Assembly (NCBI GenBank): GCA_039187315.1
Contig: JBCCZQ010000052.1
Coordinates: 1-22,593 of the forward strand
Length of the DNA: 22,593 bases
Reading direction: 5' to 3'
From: JANQQZ01 sp039187315
GTDB lineage: Bacteria > Planctomycetota > Phycisphaerae > Phycisphaerales > UBA1924
Positions 6,842 through 14,151 of this stretch are shown one piece after another. The translations under genes were made by a program, and so were the position numbers. Each line of letters starts with the position of its first letter. The stretch's first letter is position 1. The notes beneath the pieces were generated by a model, which saw nothing but the letters and a program-made list of their open reading frames with translations, was not told the DNA's origin and searched no databases.

Positions 6842-8185
6842 GTGAGCTCCGGAGGTACCGAAAACAACGCGCCGGATACACCTGCGCTCCCGACGCTTCA
6901 GCCCGAGTCACCCCGCTACTACGGCTGGGTCATGCTGCCAGTGGCGTCGGTGATGATCATCGCGACGCTGCCCGGCCAGACGGTCATCGTCAGCCAGTTC
7001 AACACGCCGATCCGTGAATCCCTTGGGCTCAGCGCGATCGCGCTGTCCGAGGCATACTTCCTCGGGACCATGCTCGCGGCCCTGCCGCAGGCCCTGCTCG
7101 GGAAGCTCTCGGACCGGATCGGTCCACGCCGGGGCACAGCGCTGGTCGTCATGGCCTTCGCGCTGGGCATGCTGGTGCTGGCCAACGCGCGTGGCCTCGC
7201 GGCGATCACGCTCGGTTTCTTCCTCGTCCGCCTGCTGGGCCAAGGTGCGCTGGGCATGCTTTCAAGCCACGTGCTCGCGTTGTGGTTCGAGCGACGCCTG
7301 GCGACAGTCGAATCCATCAAGCACGCCTGCATGGCCCTTGCGGGCGTCATCGCGCCTATCGGCGTCGTCGCCCTGATCGAAGCGCGCGGCTGGCGCGAGT
7401 CCTACGCGATCCTGGCGGTCATCGTCGCGGGCGCGGTCCTCCCGCTGGTGGCGACGGTGTTCCGCGACCGCCCGGAGCAGATCGGGCAGCACCTCGACAA
7501 CGAGCCGCCCGATGCGCATGCGCAGTGGCGATCGGCGAGGCGCGCCCACCAGGCGATCGTGCCGGTGTTCACCCTCGGCCAGGCGCTCGCGAGCCGAGCC
7601 TACTGGCTCCTGCTGGTCCCGAGCGTGTTCAGCGGGCTGGTCGGCACCGCCATGCTCTTCCACATCCAGCCGATTCTGACAGAGAAGCTCGCCGGGGGGC
7701 TGGCGGCGACAGACGCAGAGACGGTGGCCCGAGGCGGCGCGCAGGCCGTCGCGTTCTGGTCGGGAGCACTGTTTGTCGGGCTGGTCGTGGGCGGTCCCAT
7801 CGCCGACCGGTTCCCCACCCGATCGATCATGCCGATGGCCACCCTCGGCCTCGCCCTGTCGGCGGGGATCCTCGCCGCGTCGCAGAGCGCCTGGCAGGCC
7901 TCGCTAGCGATGGCTGTATTCGGCGTCGCGCAGGGCATCCTGATGTCGACAAGCGGGCCCGCGGTCGCCAGGTTCTTCGGCCGACCGCACCACGGGGCGA
8001 TCCGCGGGTTCATGACCACCGTGATGGTCGCTGGTACGGGTATCGGCCCGCTGGCGTTGACCACGCTGGCTGAACTGCTGGGCGGTTCGTTTGCGTTCGG
8101 TCTGTGGCTGTTCGCTGCAGCCTCCGTTCCGATCGCCGCCGCCTCGGCCCTTATCCGTCGACCGATCGCACCACACGCGGCCTGA
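6842..8185 (+). CDS. Major facilitator superfamily transporter, 447 aa
   Basis: An inner-membrane secondary transporter with about 12 hydrophobic segments. After a polar N-terminus of about 25 residues comes RYYGWVMLPV, an opening common in oxalate/formate- and monocarboxylate-type MFS proteins. The MFS signature loop between helices 2 and 3 is GKLSDRIGPRRG (residues 87-98). A related loop, GGPIADRFPTRS, occupies the matching place in the second half, and a long charged central loop (RDRPEQIG ... RRAHQ) separates the halves. The start is GTG 6842, because no other start precedes the first helix. There is no Shine-Dalgarno in front of it; TAGGCT at 6830-6835 places a possible +1 on the GTG itself. 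It begins 40 bases after the dockerin gene. The substrate is not determinable; an organic anion is a guess from the family resemblance. Confidence 0.87.
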   Translation: MSSGGTENNAPDTPALPTLQPESPRYYGWVMLPVASVMIIATLPGQTVIVSQFNTPIRESLGLSAIALSEAYFLGTMLAALPQALLGKLSDRIGPRRGTALVVMAFALGMLVLANARGLAAITLGFFLVRLLGQGALGMLSSHVLALWFERRLATVESIKHACMALAGVIAPIGVVALIEARGWRESYAILAVIVAGAVLPLVATVFRDRPEQIGQHLDNEPPDAHAQWRSARRAHQAIVPVFTLGQALASRAYWLLLVPSVFSGLVGTAMLFHIQPILTEKLAGGLAATDAETVARGGAQAVAFWSGALFVGLVVGGPIADRFPTRSIMPMATLGLALSAGILAASQSAWQASLAMAVFGVAQGILMSTSGPAVARFFGRPHHGAIRGFMTTVMVAGTGIGPLALTTLAELLGGSFAFGLWLFAAASVPIAAASALIRRPIAPHAA

Positions 8186-8290
8186 ACGTGAGCTGAACGG
8201 GGGCTGACGCTTCTGCGTCGAACGCGGCCCGCACCCGGACCGGGACCGGGAGCGGTGACGGCGAGGAAAGAAACCGGCCCGCGACATCTG

Positions 8291-8320
8291 GGAATAACAC
8301 TCGAACGAACCCGGTTCTAT
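8291..8320 (+). promoter_or_regulatory. Possible ECF-type promoter before the peroxiredoxin-like gene
   Basis: GGAATAAC at 8291-8298 resembles the -35 of extracytoplasmic-function sigma factors, and TTCTAT at 8315-8320 could serve as the -10, with 16 bases between. The rest of the gap (8186-8290) is GC-rich with a short hairpin, GACGC-ttct-GCGTC, near 8205-8218 and no T-run. This is by-eye evidence only. Confidence 0.2.
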
Positions 8321-8372
8321 GTCTTCAGAGCGGTTCACCCGGCGGGTAGACCACAGGAAACGAGGCACAGCA

Positions 8373-9212
8373 ATGCGACGGATACGGGAAACTGCGGAAC
8401 GCCTCGCACAGCAGGCCGCCGACGCAGCCCACATCGCTGCTCTCGGCCTGATGGTGACCACAACCGCCCACGCCGGCTCGGCCCTCGGACAATCCGGCGA
8501 CTCCGACAAAGACACAACCAATGAGCAATCCATGACCACGCCCGATACGTCGGCTGGCACACCCCTCGCCGATGCACTCACGGAGCGGAAGCAGGCCTTC
8601 CTCAAGCGTGCCGCACCCGAGACGGCGGATCTGTATGACCGCGGCGTCGAACAGGTCGACGAGCTGAACCTCACCGCTTCGGCTCTGAATATCGGTGACA
8701 GTGCCCCGGCATTCGAGCTCCCGAATGCCACCGGTGACACCACCGCGCTTACCCAGCTCCTCGAGGCCGGGCCCGTCGTCGTCACGTTCTATCGCGGCGG
8801 CTGGTGCCCGTACTGCAACATCCAGCTGCGGGCCTATCAGCAGCGGCTTTCGGAGATCCAAACGCTCGGCGCCTCACTTGTCGCGATCAGCCCCGAGGTC
8901 CCGGACGAGTCGCTCTCGACACGCGAGAAGAACGCCCTCGGCTTTCACGTGCTCTCCGACGCGGGCAACGCCGTGGCCGACGCCTTCGGCGTCCGGTACC
9001 GCCTGCCAGACGAGCTCGTCGACGCGTTCAGCGGCAGGTTTGATCTTGAGCAGTACAACGGCGATGGATCCTGGACCCTCCCGCTCGCAGCAACGTACGT
9101 GATCGATCGCGAGGGCGTGATCCGCTGGACCTATCTCTCGGCCGACTACCGCGAGCGTGCCGAGCCCCAGGCGATCATCGATGCCCTCAGTGCACTGAAC
9201 GAAGACGGCTGA
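8373..9212 (+). CDS. Peroxiredoxin-like (AhpC/TSA fold) CxxC protein, 279 aa
   Basis: A thioredoxin-fold protein of the peroxiredoxin-like family. Residues 100-260 carry the AhpC/TSA pattern: GDSAPAFELPNATGD, then VVVTFYRGGWCPYCNIQLRA with the Cys pair at 145 and 148, then LVAISPEVPDES and LAATYVIDREGVIRW. The CPYC motif points to a thiol reductant or peroxidase acting with an intramolecular disulfide. ATG 8373 was chosen because GAGG at 8362-8365 precedes it; ATG 8319 lies inside a possible -10. ATG 8532 would give a protein starting MTTPDTSAGTPLADALTERK, much closer to the family's usual length. The extra N-terminal 50 residues include a hydrophobic patch (AALGLMVTTTAHA) that may be a weak export signal. 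A strong terminator follows, so the gene is probably monocistronic. Confidence 0.85.
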   Translation: MRRIRETAERLAQQAADAAHIAALGLMVTTTAHAGSALGQSGDSDKDTTNEQSMTTPDTSAGTPLADALTERKQAFLKRAAPETADLYDRGVEQVDELNLTASALNIGDSAPAFELPNATGDTTALTQLLEAGPVVVTFYRGGWCPYCNIQLRAYQQRLSEIQTLGASLVAISPEVPDESLSTREKNALGFHVLSDAGNAVADAFGVRYRLPDELVDAFSGRFDLEQYNGDGSWTLPLAATYVIDREGVIRWTYLSADYRERAEPQAIIDALSALNEDG

Positions 9213-9270
9213 CAGCCGACATCCACGAGCCCCTCACCGCCCGGACGGCCCCCTCCGACCGGGCGACCCG

Positions 9271-9300
9271 AAACCGACGCCTTCCCGGGCGTCGGTTTTT
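9271..9300 (+). terminator. Intrinsic terminator after the peroxiredoxin-like gene
   Basis: AAACCGACGCC at 9271-9281 pairs perfectly over 11 bases with GGCGTCGGTTT at 9288-9298, with a 6-base loop and a T-run at 9296-9300. It lies 58 bases after the stop at 9212 and 35 bases before the next start. Confidence 0.92.
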
Positions 9301-9334
9301 CTTCGTGCCCCCGCCTCCGGTATCCTGACGATGC

Positions 9335-11515
9335 ATGACCATCCGGACCAAGCTCTTCCTCGCGCTCCTGGGCTTTTCGATCGGCCCGCTGCTGATCGGC
9401 ACGCTGGTAGCGCGCGAGAACATCATCGGGCTGCGGTCATCGCTGGCAACGCTCACGCATGAGCAGCTCACGGCGATGTCGAGCGAAACGCGGATGCAGC
9501 TCGTCGAGAAACAGGCCGCGCTGCTCGAACGCAACGCGGCTCGCACGGCGATCGAGGTGCGGGCCGCCGTGCACGAGCTCGAACGCCTTGATCGCGGTGG
9601 CGAGCCGATCGCACCCGCGACCTCGATGGTGTTCACACCGGATGATTTCGACAGCCCCGAAGCCCCGCCGCCCGGGCTCGATACGGTGCCAGGGCAGTAC
9701 CGCATCCAGGAAGACGGCACGCGTGAGCCGATCCTCGCGAGCCTGGAGACGCCCGTGTTCGTGCTCGCCGAGGACGCGGACCCCGAGCAGCTCGAGCCCG
9801 AGATCATGGTGCTCAGCGGGCTTGCGGCTTTTTTCCGCTCTCGAGATATGACCCCCGACGGCGCTTATCCGTCGCGGAGCCGGTTCGCGGCGCTCGAAGG
9901 CTCGGGGCTGCACGTCTCCTGGCCGGGTCGTGGCGGCTATCCGGAGGGCTTCGACCCGACCCGCCGCGTGTGGTACCAGCAGGCCGTGACATCTCTAGAC
10001 CCGAACGGTGTGATCTGGACCAACCCTGCGATCGATGCCCCGACGGGCCAGGTCCGCATTACGTGCGCCGCCGCGGCATATCGGGACGACGGCTCCGTGC
10101 TCGGTGTCGTCGGCACCGACCTCTTGCTACTTGACATCATCCGGGAGATCCAGCTTCCGGGGACCTTCGCGGGCGTCTCCGAGGCGATGCTGGTCCGGCT
10201 GGGCGATCCGCCGCCGGAGGGAGTGCCCGAGCCGGGACCGCAGGTCTACGCGAGCGCGGCGTACGACGAGTTCGGCGGCGCGACATGGGACTCACCGGTT
10301 GCGCTCGAACGGTTCGGCGCCGACAACCGCCTCGCTGACGGCCGCACGCTCGGAACAGCGCTCGCCGAGGCGATGCGATCGGCCGATCATGACACCATCG
10401 AGCTGCCGCACAAGGGCGTGGATTGGTACTGGACGTTCCAGCGGCTCTCGCAGTCGGATCTGTACGTGCTCGTCGGTCTCAGCCGCGAAGCCGCCGAGTC
10501 GGCCGCGGGCACCGTTACGAACGAGATTACCACCACGATCGACCGAACACGTACCCAGAATCTGATCGTGGCCGGCATCGTCGTGTCACTGGTGGTCCTG
10601 GTGGGGCTGTTCGGCGCACGCTCGATCACCAAGCCGATCCGCTCGCTGGCAGCGACAGCGATAGCGATCGCCGACGGCAACCTGGACGCAACGGCCGACG
10701 TGCGCAGCCGCGACGAGATCGGCACCCTCGCCGCGAGCTTCAACGACATGGTTCCGAAGCTGCGTGACCAGCTGCAGGTCCGCGAGTCGCTCGCGATGGC
10801 CAGCGAGGTGCAGCTGCATCTTCTTCCTGGGCAGCCACCATCGATCGATGGCTTCGATATCGCAGCGCGGAGCATCTACTGCGACGAGACCGGCGGCGAT
10901 TACTATGACTTCTTCCACCGGACCAACCTGGGCGACGATCGGCACGCGATCATCGTCGGTGATGTAACTGGTCATGGCATCGTTGCTGCGCTGCTGATGA
11001 CGACCGCTCGTGCGCTGCTGCAGGCATCGATCGACCAGGAAGCCGGTCCGGCAGAAGTCCTGACCCGTGTCAACACGCACATGGCCCGCGATTCCCGGAG
11101 CGGGCAGTTCATGACGCTGTACTACCTGGCGGTGCGTGCCGGCAGCCGGGCCGTGCGGTGGGTCAGCGCGGGCCATGATGCGGCGATCATCTACGACGTT
11201 GACGCCGAGGACTTCTCGGAACTCGGCGGGCACGACATCCCGCTCGGGATCGATGGTGGCTGGACGTTTCAGGCCGAAGTCGGCGAGCTGCCCCGTCGCT
11301 GCGTGCTGCTGATCGGGACCGACGGCATCTGGGAAGCCCGATCGCCCGACGGTACGATGTTCGGCAAGGACCGCCTGCGCGAGCTCATCCAACGCCACGC
11401 GGATGAGTCAGCCGACGCCATCGCTAACACAATCCTGGAGGCGGTGGTCGGCTTCCGCGGTGACGGCCCGCAGACGGACGACATCACGCTTGTGGTCCTG
11501 AAAACGGATAGCTAG
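9335..11515 (+). CDS. Cache-HAMP-PP2C (SpoIIE/RsbU-type) membrane phosphatase, 726 aa
   Basis: A membrane-bound sensor phosphatase. TM1 spans residues 7-27, followed by a large extracytoplasmic region to about 405 with dCache-like features (FDPTRRVWYQQAV, GVIWTNPAID, DDGSVLGVVGTDLLL). TM2 is about 409-430 and is followed by a HAMP segment (ITKPIRSLAATAIAIADGNL ... RDEIGTLAASFNDM). The PP2C domain runs from about 490 to 722 with its metal-binding motifs intact: GGDYYDFF with D522, GDVTGHG with D543, SAGHDAAI, GTDGIWEAR with D663, and DDITLVVLK with D715/D716. Family members dephosphorylate anti-anti-sigma factors and so control sigma-factor partner switching. No STAS protein or anti-sigma kinase lies in this window, so its target is encoded elsewhere. 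The start ATG 9335 has no Shine-Dalgarno; TATCCT at 9321-9326 would make the message nearly leaderless. Confidence 0.92.
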   Translation: MTIRTKLFLALLGFSIGPLLIGTLVARENIIGLRSSLATLTHEQLTAMSSETRMQLVEKQAALLERNAARTAIEVRAAVHELERLDRGGEPIAPATSMVFTPDDFDSPEAPPPGLDTVPGQYRIQEDGTREPILASLETPVFVLAEDADPEQLEPEIMVLSGLAAFFRSRDMTPDGAYPSRSRFAALEGSGLHVSWPGRGGYPEGFDPTRRVWYQQAVTSLDPNGVIWTNPAIDAPTGQVRITCAAAAYRDDGSVLGVVGTDLLLLDIIREIQLPGTFAGVSEAMLVRLGDPPPEGVPEPGPQVYASAAYDEFGGATWDSPVALERFGADNRLADGRTLGTALAEAMRSADHDTIELPHKGVDWYWTFQRLSQSDLYVLVGLSREAAESAAGTVTNEITTTIDRTRTQNLIVAGIVVSLVVLVGLFGARSITKPIRSLAATAIAIADGNLDATADVRSRDEIGTLAASFNDMVPKLRDQLQVRESLAMASEVQLHLLPGQPPSIDGFDIAARSIYCDETGGDYYDFFHRTNLGDDRHAIIVGDVTGHGIVAALLMTTARALLQASIDQEAGPAEVLTRVNTHMARDSRSGQFMTLYYLAVRAGSRAVRWVSAGHDAAIIYDVDAEDFSELGGHDIPLGIDGGWTFQAEVGELPRRCVLLIGTDGIWEARSPDGTMFGKDRLRELIQRHADESADAIANTILEAVVGFRGDGPQTDDITLVVLKTDS

Positions 11516-11708
11516 CCCCCTGAACGGGTCAGGAGCCCCCCGCACCTGTACGGGCGCGCCCCGCGCATCGGACGAATTCGTATCCACGCGTCGATGACTT
11601 CAACCCGCCCGCCGATGGGCCGGCGTCGGTGGTTGTCCGCGTGGTCTGCACCCGCATGCAACACTGCCGACTGGGAACCCCACTGGCGAGCCAGCCACGG
11701 AGCACGCG

Positions 11709-13229
11709 ATGGCCAACCACTCCAAGATCCCGACCGCCAAGCACGGCATGCCCTTCGAATCCAGCGAGCGGCTGATGCACGGCTTCCAGCGGTTCGCAGC
11801 GAACAACGCCGCGGGCGGCATCCTGCTCATCCTCGCCACGGTCGCCGCCCTCATCTGGGCGAACTCCGGCGGTTACGACATCTACCACTACATCTTCCAC
11901 GACATGTACCTGGACCTGAAGATCGGCGGCGACCCAGCCAAGCCCGACAGCGGCTGGCACGTGCCGCATATCCACAACCTGACGTATCTGATCAATGATT
12001 TCCTGATGGCGATCTTCTTCCTGTTCATCGGGCTGGAGATCAAGCGAGAGATCGTGCAGGGCGAGCTGCGCAGCCCCAAGAAAGCGGCCCTGCCGATCGC
12101 GGCAGCCATCGGGGGCATGGCCATCCCGGCGCTGATCTACGCGGCGTTCAATGTCGCCATGCCCGTGAAGGACGAGGCGGGCAACGTCATACAGACGATG
12201 AACGGCTGGGGCGTGCCGATGGCGACTGACATCGCCTTCGCGCTGGGCATCCTCATGCTGCTGGGCAAGCGGGCCCCGCTGTCCCTGAAGGTCTTCCTGA
12301 CCAGCCTCGCGATCGTCGATGACCTGGGCGCGCTGCTGGTCATCGCGATGTTCTACACCGACAAGCTCAACGGCACATCGCTGGCGTGGGCGGGCATCGT
12401 GCTCGCGGCCCTGTTCGGGCTCAACATGCTCCGGTTCCGTCACCCGCTGTTCTACATCGTGCCAGGCGTCGCGCTGTGGGTGCTGGTGCTCGACAGCGGG
12501 GTGCACGCGACGATCGCCGGCGTGCTGCTCGCGCTGACGATCCCGGCCCGGAGCCGGGTAAACGCGGATCGGTTCATCGATTCGACGCGCGACGCGGTCG
12601 ATCACTTCGAGAACAAGGGCCACGACGGCAAGACGCCCTCAGAAAGCTCAGCGCAGCGCGCCGCGGCGTACGCCATCCGCGAGAATGTCCAGCAGGTCAT
12701 CCCGCCGCTGCACCGGATGGAGCACGCGCTGCACGGCTGGTGCGCGTTCTTCATTATCCCCGTCTTTGCGTTCGCCAACGCGGGACTGCACCTCGAGGGC
12801 GACGTCGTCGCCATTGCCGGCGATCCGGTAACGCTCGGCGTCTTCTTCGGCTTGGTTGTCGGCAAGCCGCTGGGCGTCTTCGGCGCGAGCTACCTCGCAT
12901 GCAAGCTCGGGCTGGCGTCGCTGCCTACCGGCGTGAGCTGGCGGCATGTGCTCGGCGCGGGCTGTCTGGCCGGCATCGGCTTCACGATGGCGCTGTTCAT
13001 CGCCAACCTGGCGTTCAAGACCGACCAGCTGCACCTGGACGCCTCGAAGATCGGCATCCTCGCCGCATCGCTGGTCTCGACCATCCTTGGCATCGGGGTG
13101 CTGATGACCTGCAAGCCCGCCGAAACGGACCAGGGCGTGAGCGCAGACGATGCAGACCCGGCGATACTCGAACAACTGAACAACCCTGACCGTGCCAACG
13201 CCGGCATGCCGATCGCCAAGGCCGGCTGA
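11709..13229 (+). CDS. nhaA: Na+/H+ antiporter NhaA, 506 aa
   Basis: An inner-membrane antiporter exchanging Na+ or Li+ for protons, involved in pH and salt homeostasis. Signatures in order are NNAAGGILLILATVAALIWAN (TM1), FFLFIGLEIKREIVQGEL, GWGVPMATDIAFALGIL and LAIVDDLGALLVIAMFY, with the transport aspartates at D204/D205 (equivalent to D163/D164 of E. coli). Further on come FFIIPVFAFANAGLHL, GLVVGKPLGVFG, and GAGCLAGIGFTMALFIANLAF. It is longer than the 388-aa E. coli protein because of a periplasmic insertion after TM1 (about residues 55-90), a long loop between the halves (about 280-330) and a polar C-terminal tail of about 35 residues. ATG 11709 has GGAG at 11699-11702 with 6-base spacing. 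The stop is only 7 bases from the stop of the convergent methyltransferase gene. Confidence 0.96.
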   Translation: MANHSKIPTAKHGMPFESSERLMHGFQRFAANNAAGGILLILATVAALIWANSGGYDIYHYIFHDMYLDLKIGGDPAKPDSGWHVPHIHNLTYLINDFLMAIFFLFIGLEIKREIVQGELRSPKKAALPIAAAIGGMAIPALIYAAFNVAMPVKDEAGNVIQTMNGWGVPMATDIAFALGILMLLGKRAPLSLKVFLTSLAIVDDLGALLVIAMFYTDKLNGTSLAWAGIVLAALFGLNMLRFRHPLFYIVPGVALWVLVLDSGVHATIAGVLLALTIPARSRVNADRFIDSTRDAVDHFENKGHDGKTPSESSAQRAAAYAIRENVQQVIPPLHRMEHALHGWCAFFIIPVFAFANAGLHLEGDVVAIAGDPVTLGVFFGLVVGKPLGVFGASYLACKLGLASLPTGVSWRHVLGAGCLAGIGFTMALFIANLAFKTDQLHLDASKIGILAASLVSTILGIGVLMTCKPAETDQGVSADDADPAILEQLNNPDRANAGMPIAKAG

Positions 13230-13236
13230 CGATCGA

Positions 13237-14148
13237 TCAGTCGACCGGCGCAGGCCTCCGACGCCGGGGCTCATGGATCGCTGTCACCGCGTCCTTGTTC
13301 AGCCCCGCGCGGATCGGTCCGTCCTTGATCCGCTCGAAGCTGCGCTCGGCGTTGGCCCGCGAGTACTCGGTGCCGATGAAACCCCGGCCGTAATGGTGCG
13401 CCATCACGCCGGTGGTGCCGGATCCCAGGAACGGGTCGAGCACCAGATCGCCCTCGCGGCTGGTCGCCAGCACGACACGCTCGAGGTAGACCTCGGGCAG
13501 CTGGTTGTCGTGCTCGTGCCGGCGTTCCTTGTTGTTTCCCTGGATGCGGCCCCAGTACCGGCCGTACCAGACATCCATCGGCACGCGGCGTCCCGCGGGC
13601 ATGCCGTCGCGCTTGGCCTGCGTCCGCGGGTCGAAATACGTCGACGCCCGGTCGGAGATCTCCAGCACAGGCTCGGGGTTCCAGCGTCGATCGGGGTGAG
13701 ACGGCGACTTGCAGAAGTAAAGCGCGTGCACCTTGCTGTTGATGAACCGGCTGGTGGTGTTCTGCCCGAAGCGGTAGTGCCAGACGCACCAGTTGACCAT
13801 CGCCAGGCCCCGCTGCTTCAGGTGCACGACGATCTCGGCCGCCCAATCGTCCGGGATGTTGACCCACATCGATCCGTGCTCGGCGAGCGCGCCGACGCAT
13901 AGATCGAGCCAGTCGTATGTGAACGACAGGTACTCGCTGTCGGGCATCTTGTCGTGCCATTGGTCGTACGCGCGGGCCCAGTTGAACGGGGGGTCCGCGA
14001 ACACCAGGTCGATCTGCGACTTCTTGACCTGCGGGATCTCGGGGAGCAGCTCCCGGCAGTCGCCGACGTAGACGCGGACCGCGTCGGCCCTGCCGGCCTC
14101 GGCACGGAGCCGACGGCCCTTCTGGAACTCGGGTTTGCGTGCCGCCAA
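13237..14148 (-). CDS. Beta-class site-specific DNA methyltransferase (N6-adenine or N4-cytosine), 303 aa
   Basis: An S-adenosylmethionine-dependent DNA amino-methyltransferase. The catalytic motif IV, DPPFNW (residues 52-57), comes before the SAM-binding motif I, LDPFLGSGTTG (237-247); this is the order of the beta class that includes HinfI- and CcrM-type enzymes. The preceding HDNQLPEVYLERVVLATSRE is the usual lead-in to motif I. DPPF favours N6-adenine over N4-cytosine. The start is TTG at 14148-14146, three bases after the stop of the upstream amidohydrolase gene; a GGGGG run within that gene's last codons can act as Shine-Dalgarno. There is no restriction endonuclease or specificity subunit nearby, so it is a solitary methyltransferase. 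It is the last gene of a minus-strand unit whose first two members are secreted amidohydrolase homologues. The C-terminus is basic (EPRRRRPAPVD). Confidence 0.9.
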   Translation of the reverse strand: MAARKPEFQKGRRLRAEAGRADAVRVYVGDCRELLPEIPQVKKSQIDLVFADPPFNWARAYDQWHDKMPDSEYLSFTYDWLDLCVGALAEHGSMWVNIPDDWAAEIVVHLKQRGLAMVNWCVWHYRFGQNTTSRFINSKVHALYFCKSPSHPDRRWNPEPVLEISDRASTYFDPRTQAKRDGMPAGRRVPMDVWYGRYWGRIQGNNKERRHEHDNQLPEVYLERVVLATSREGDLVLDPFLGSGTTGVMAHHYGRGFIGTEYSRANAERSFERIKDGPIRAGLNKDAVTAIHEPRRRRPAPVD

Positions 14149-14151
14149 GGC

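Noticed and set aside
8226..8256. Short CCGGGACCGGGAG-like repeats after the MFS gene
   Set aside because: Simple GC-rich sequence of a kind expected in this base composition; no T-run and no clear stem long enough to call a terminator.
1080..11530. Recurring octamer TGAACGGG at 1081, 8194 and 11521, all intergenic
   Set aside because: It also occurs inside the methyltransferase gene near 13983, and CGAACGGG variants are common in coding sequence; the number is small and position relative to genes is not constant.
11601..11635. Imperfect hairpin upstream of nhaA (CAACC/GGTTG outer, CCGATG/CGTCGG inner)
   Set aside because: It has an unequal internal loop, no T-run and no resemblance to a known Na+ or pH riboswitch; not strong enough to list.
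11529..12623. A 364-codon minus-strand open frame opposite nhaA
   Set aside because: It is antisense to strongly conserved NhaA membrane segments, and its His/Gln/Asp/Arg-rich composition is typical of an antisense frame.
13230..13236. Only 7 bases between the convergent stops of nhaA and the methyltransferase gene
   Set aside because: Close convergence is common in compact bacterial genomes; no shared terminator is visible and nothing further can be concluded.
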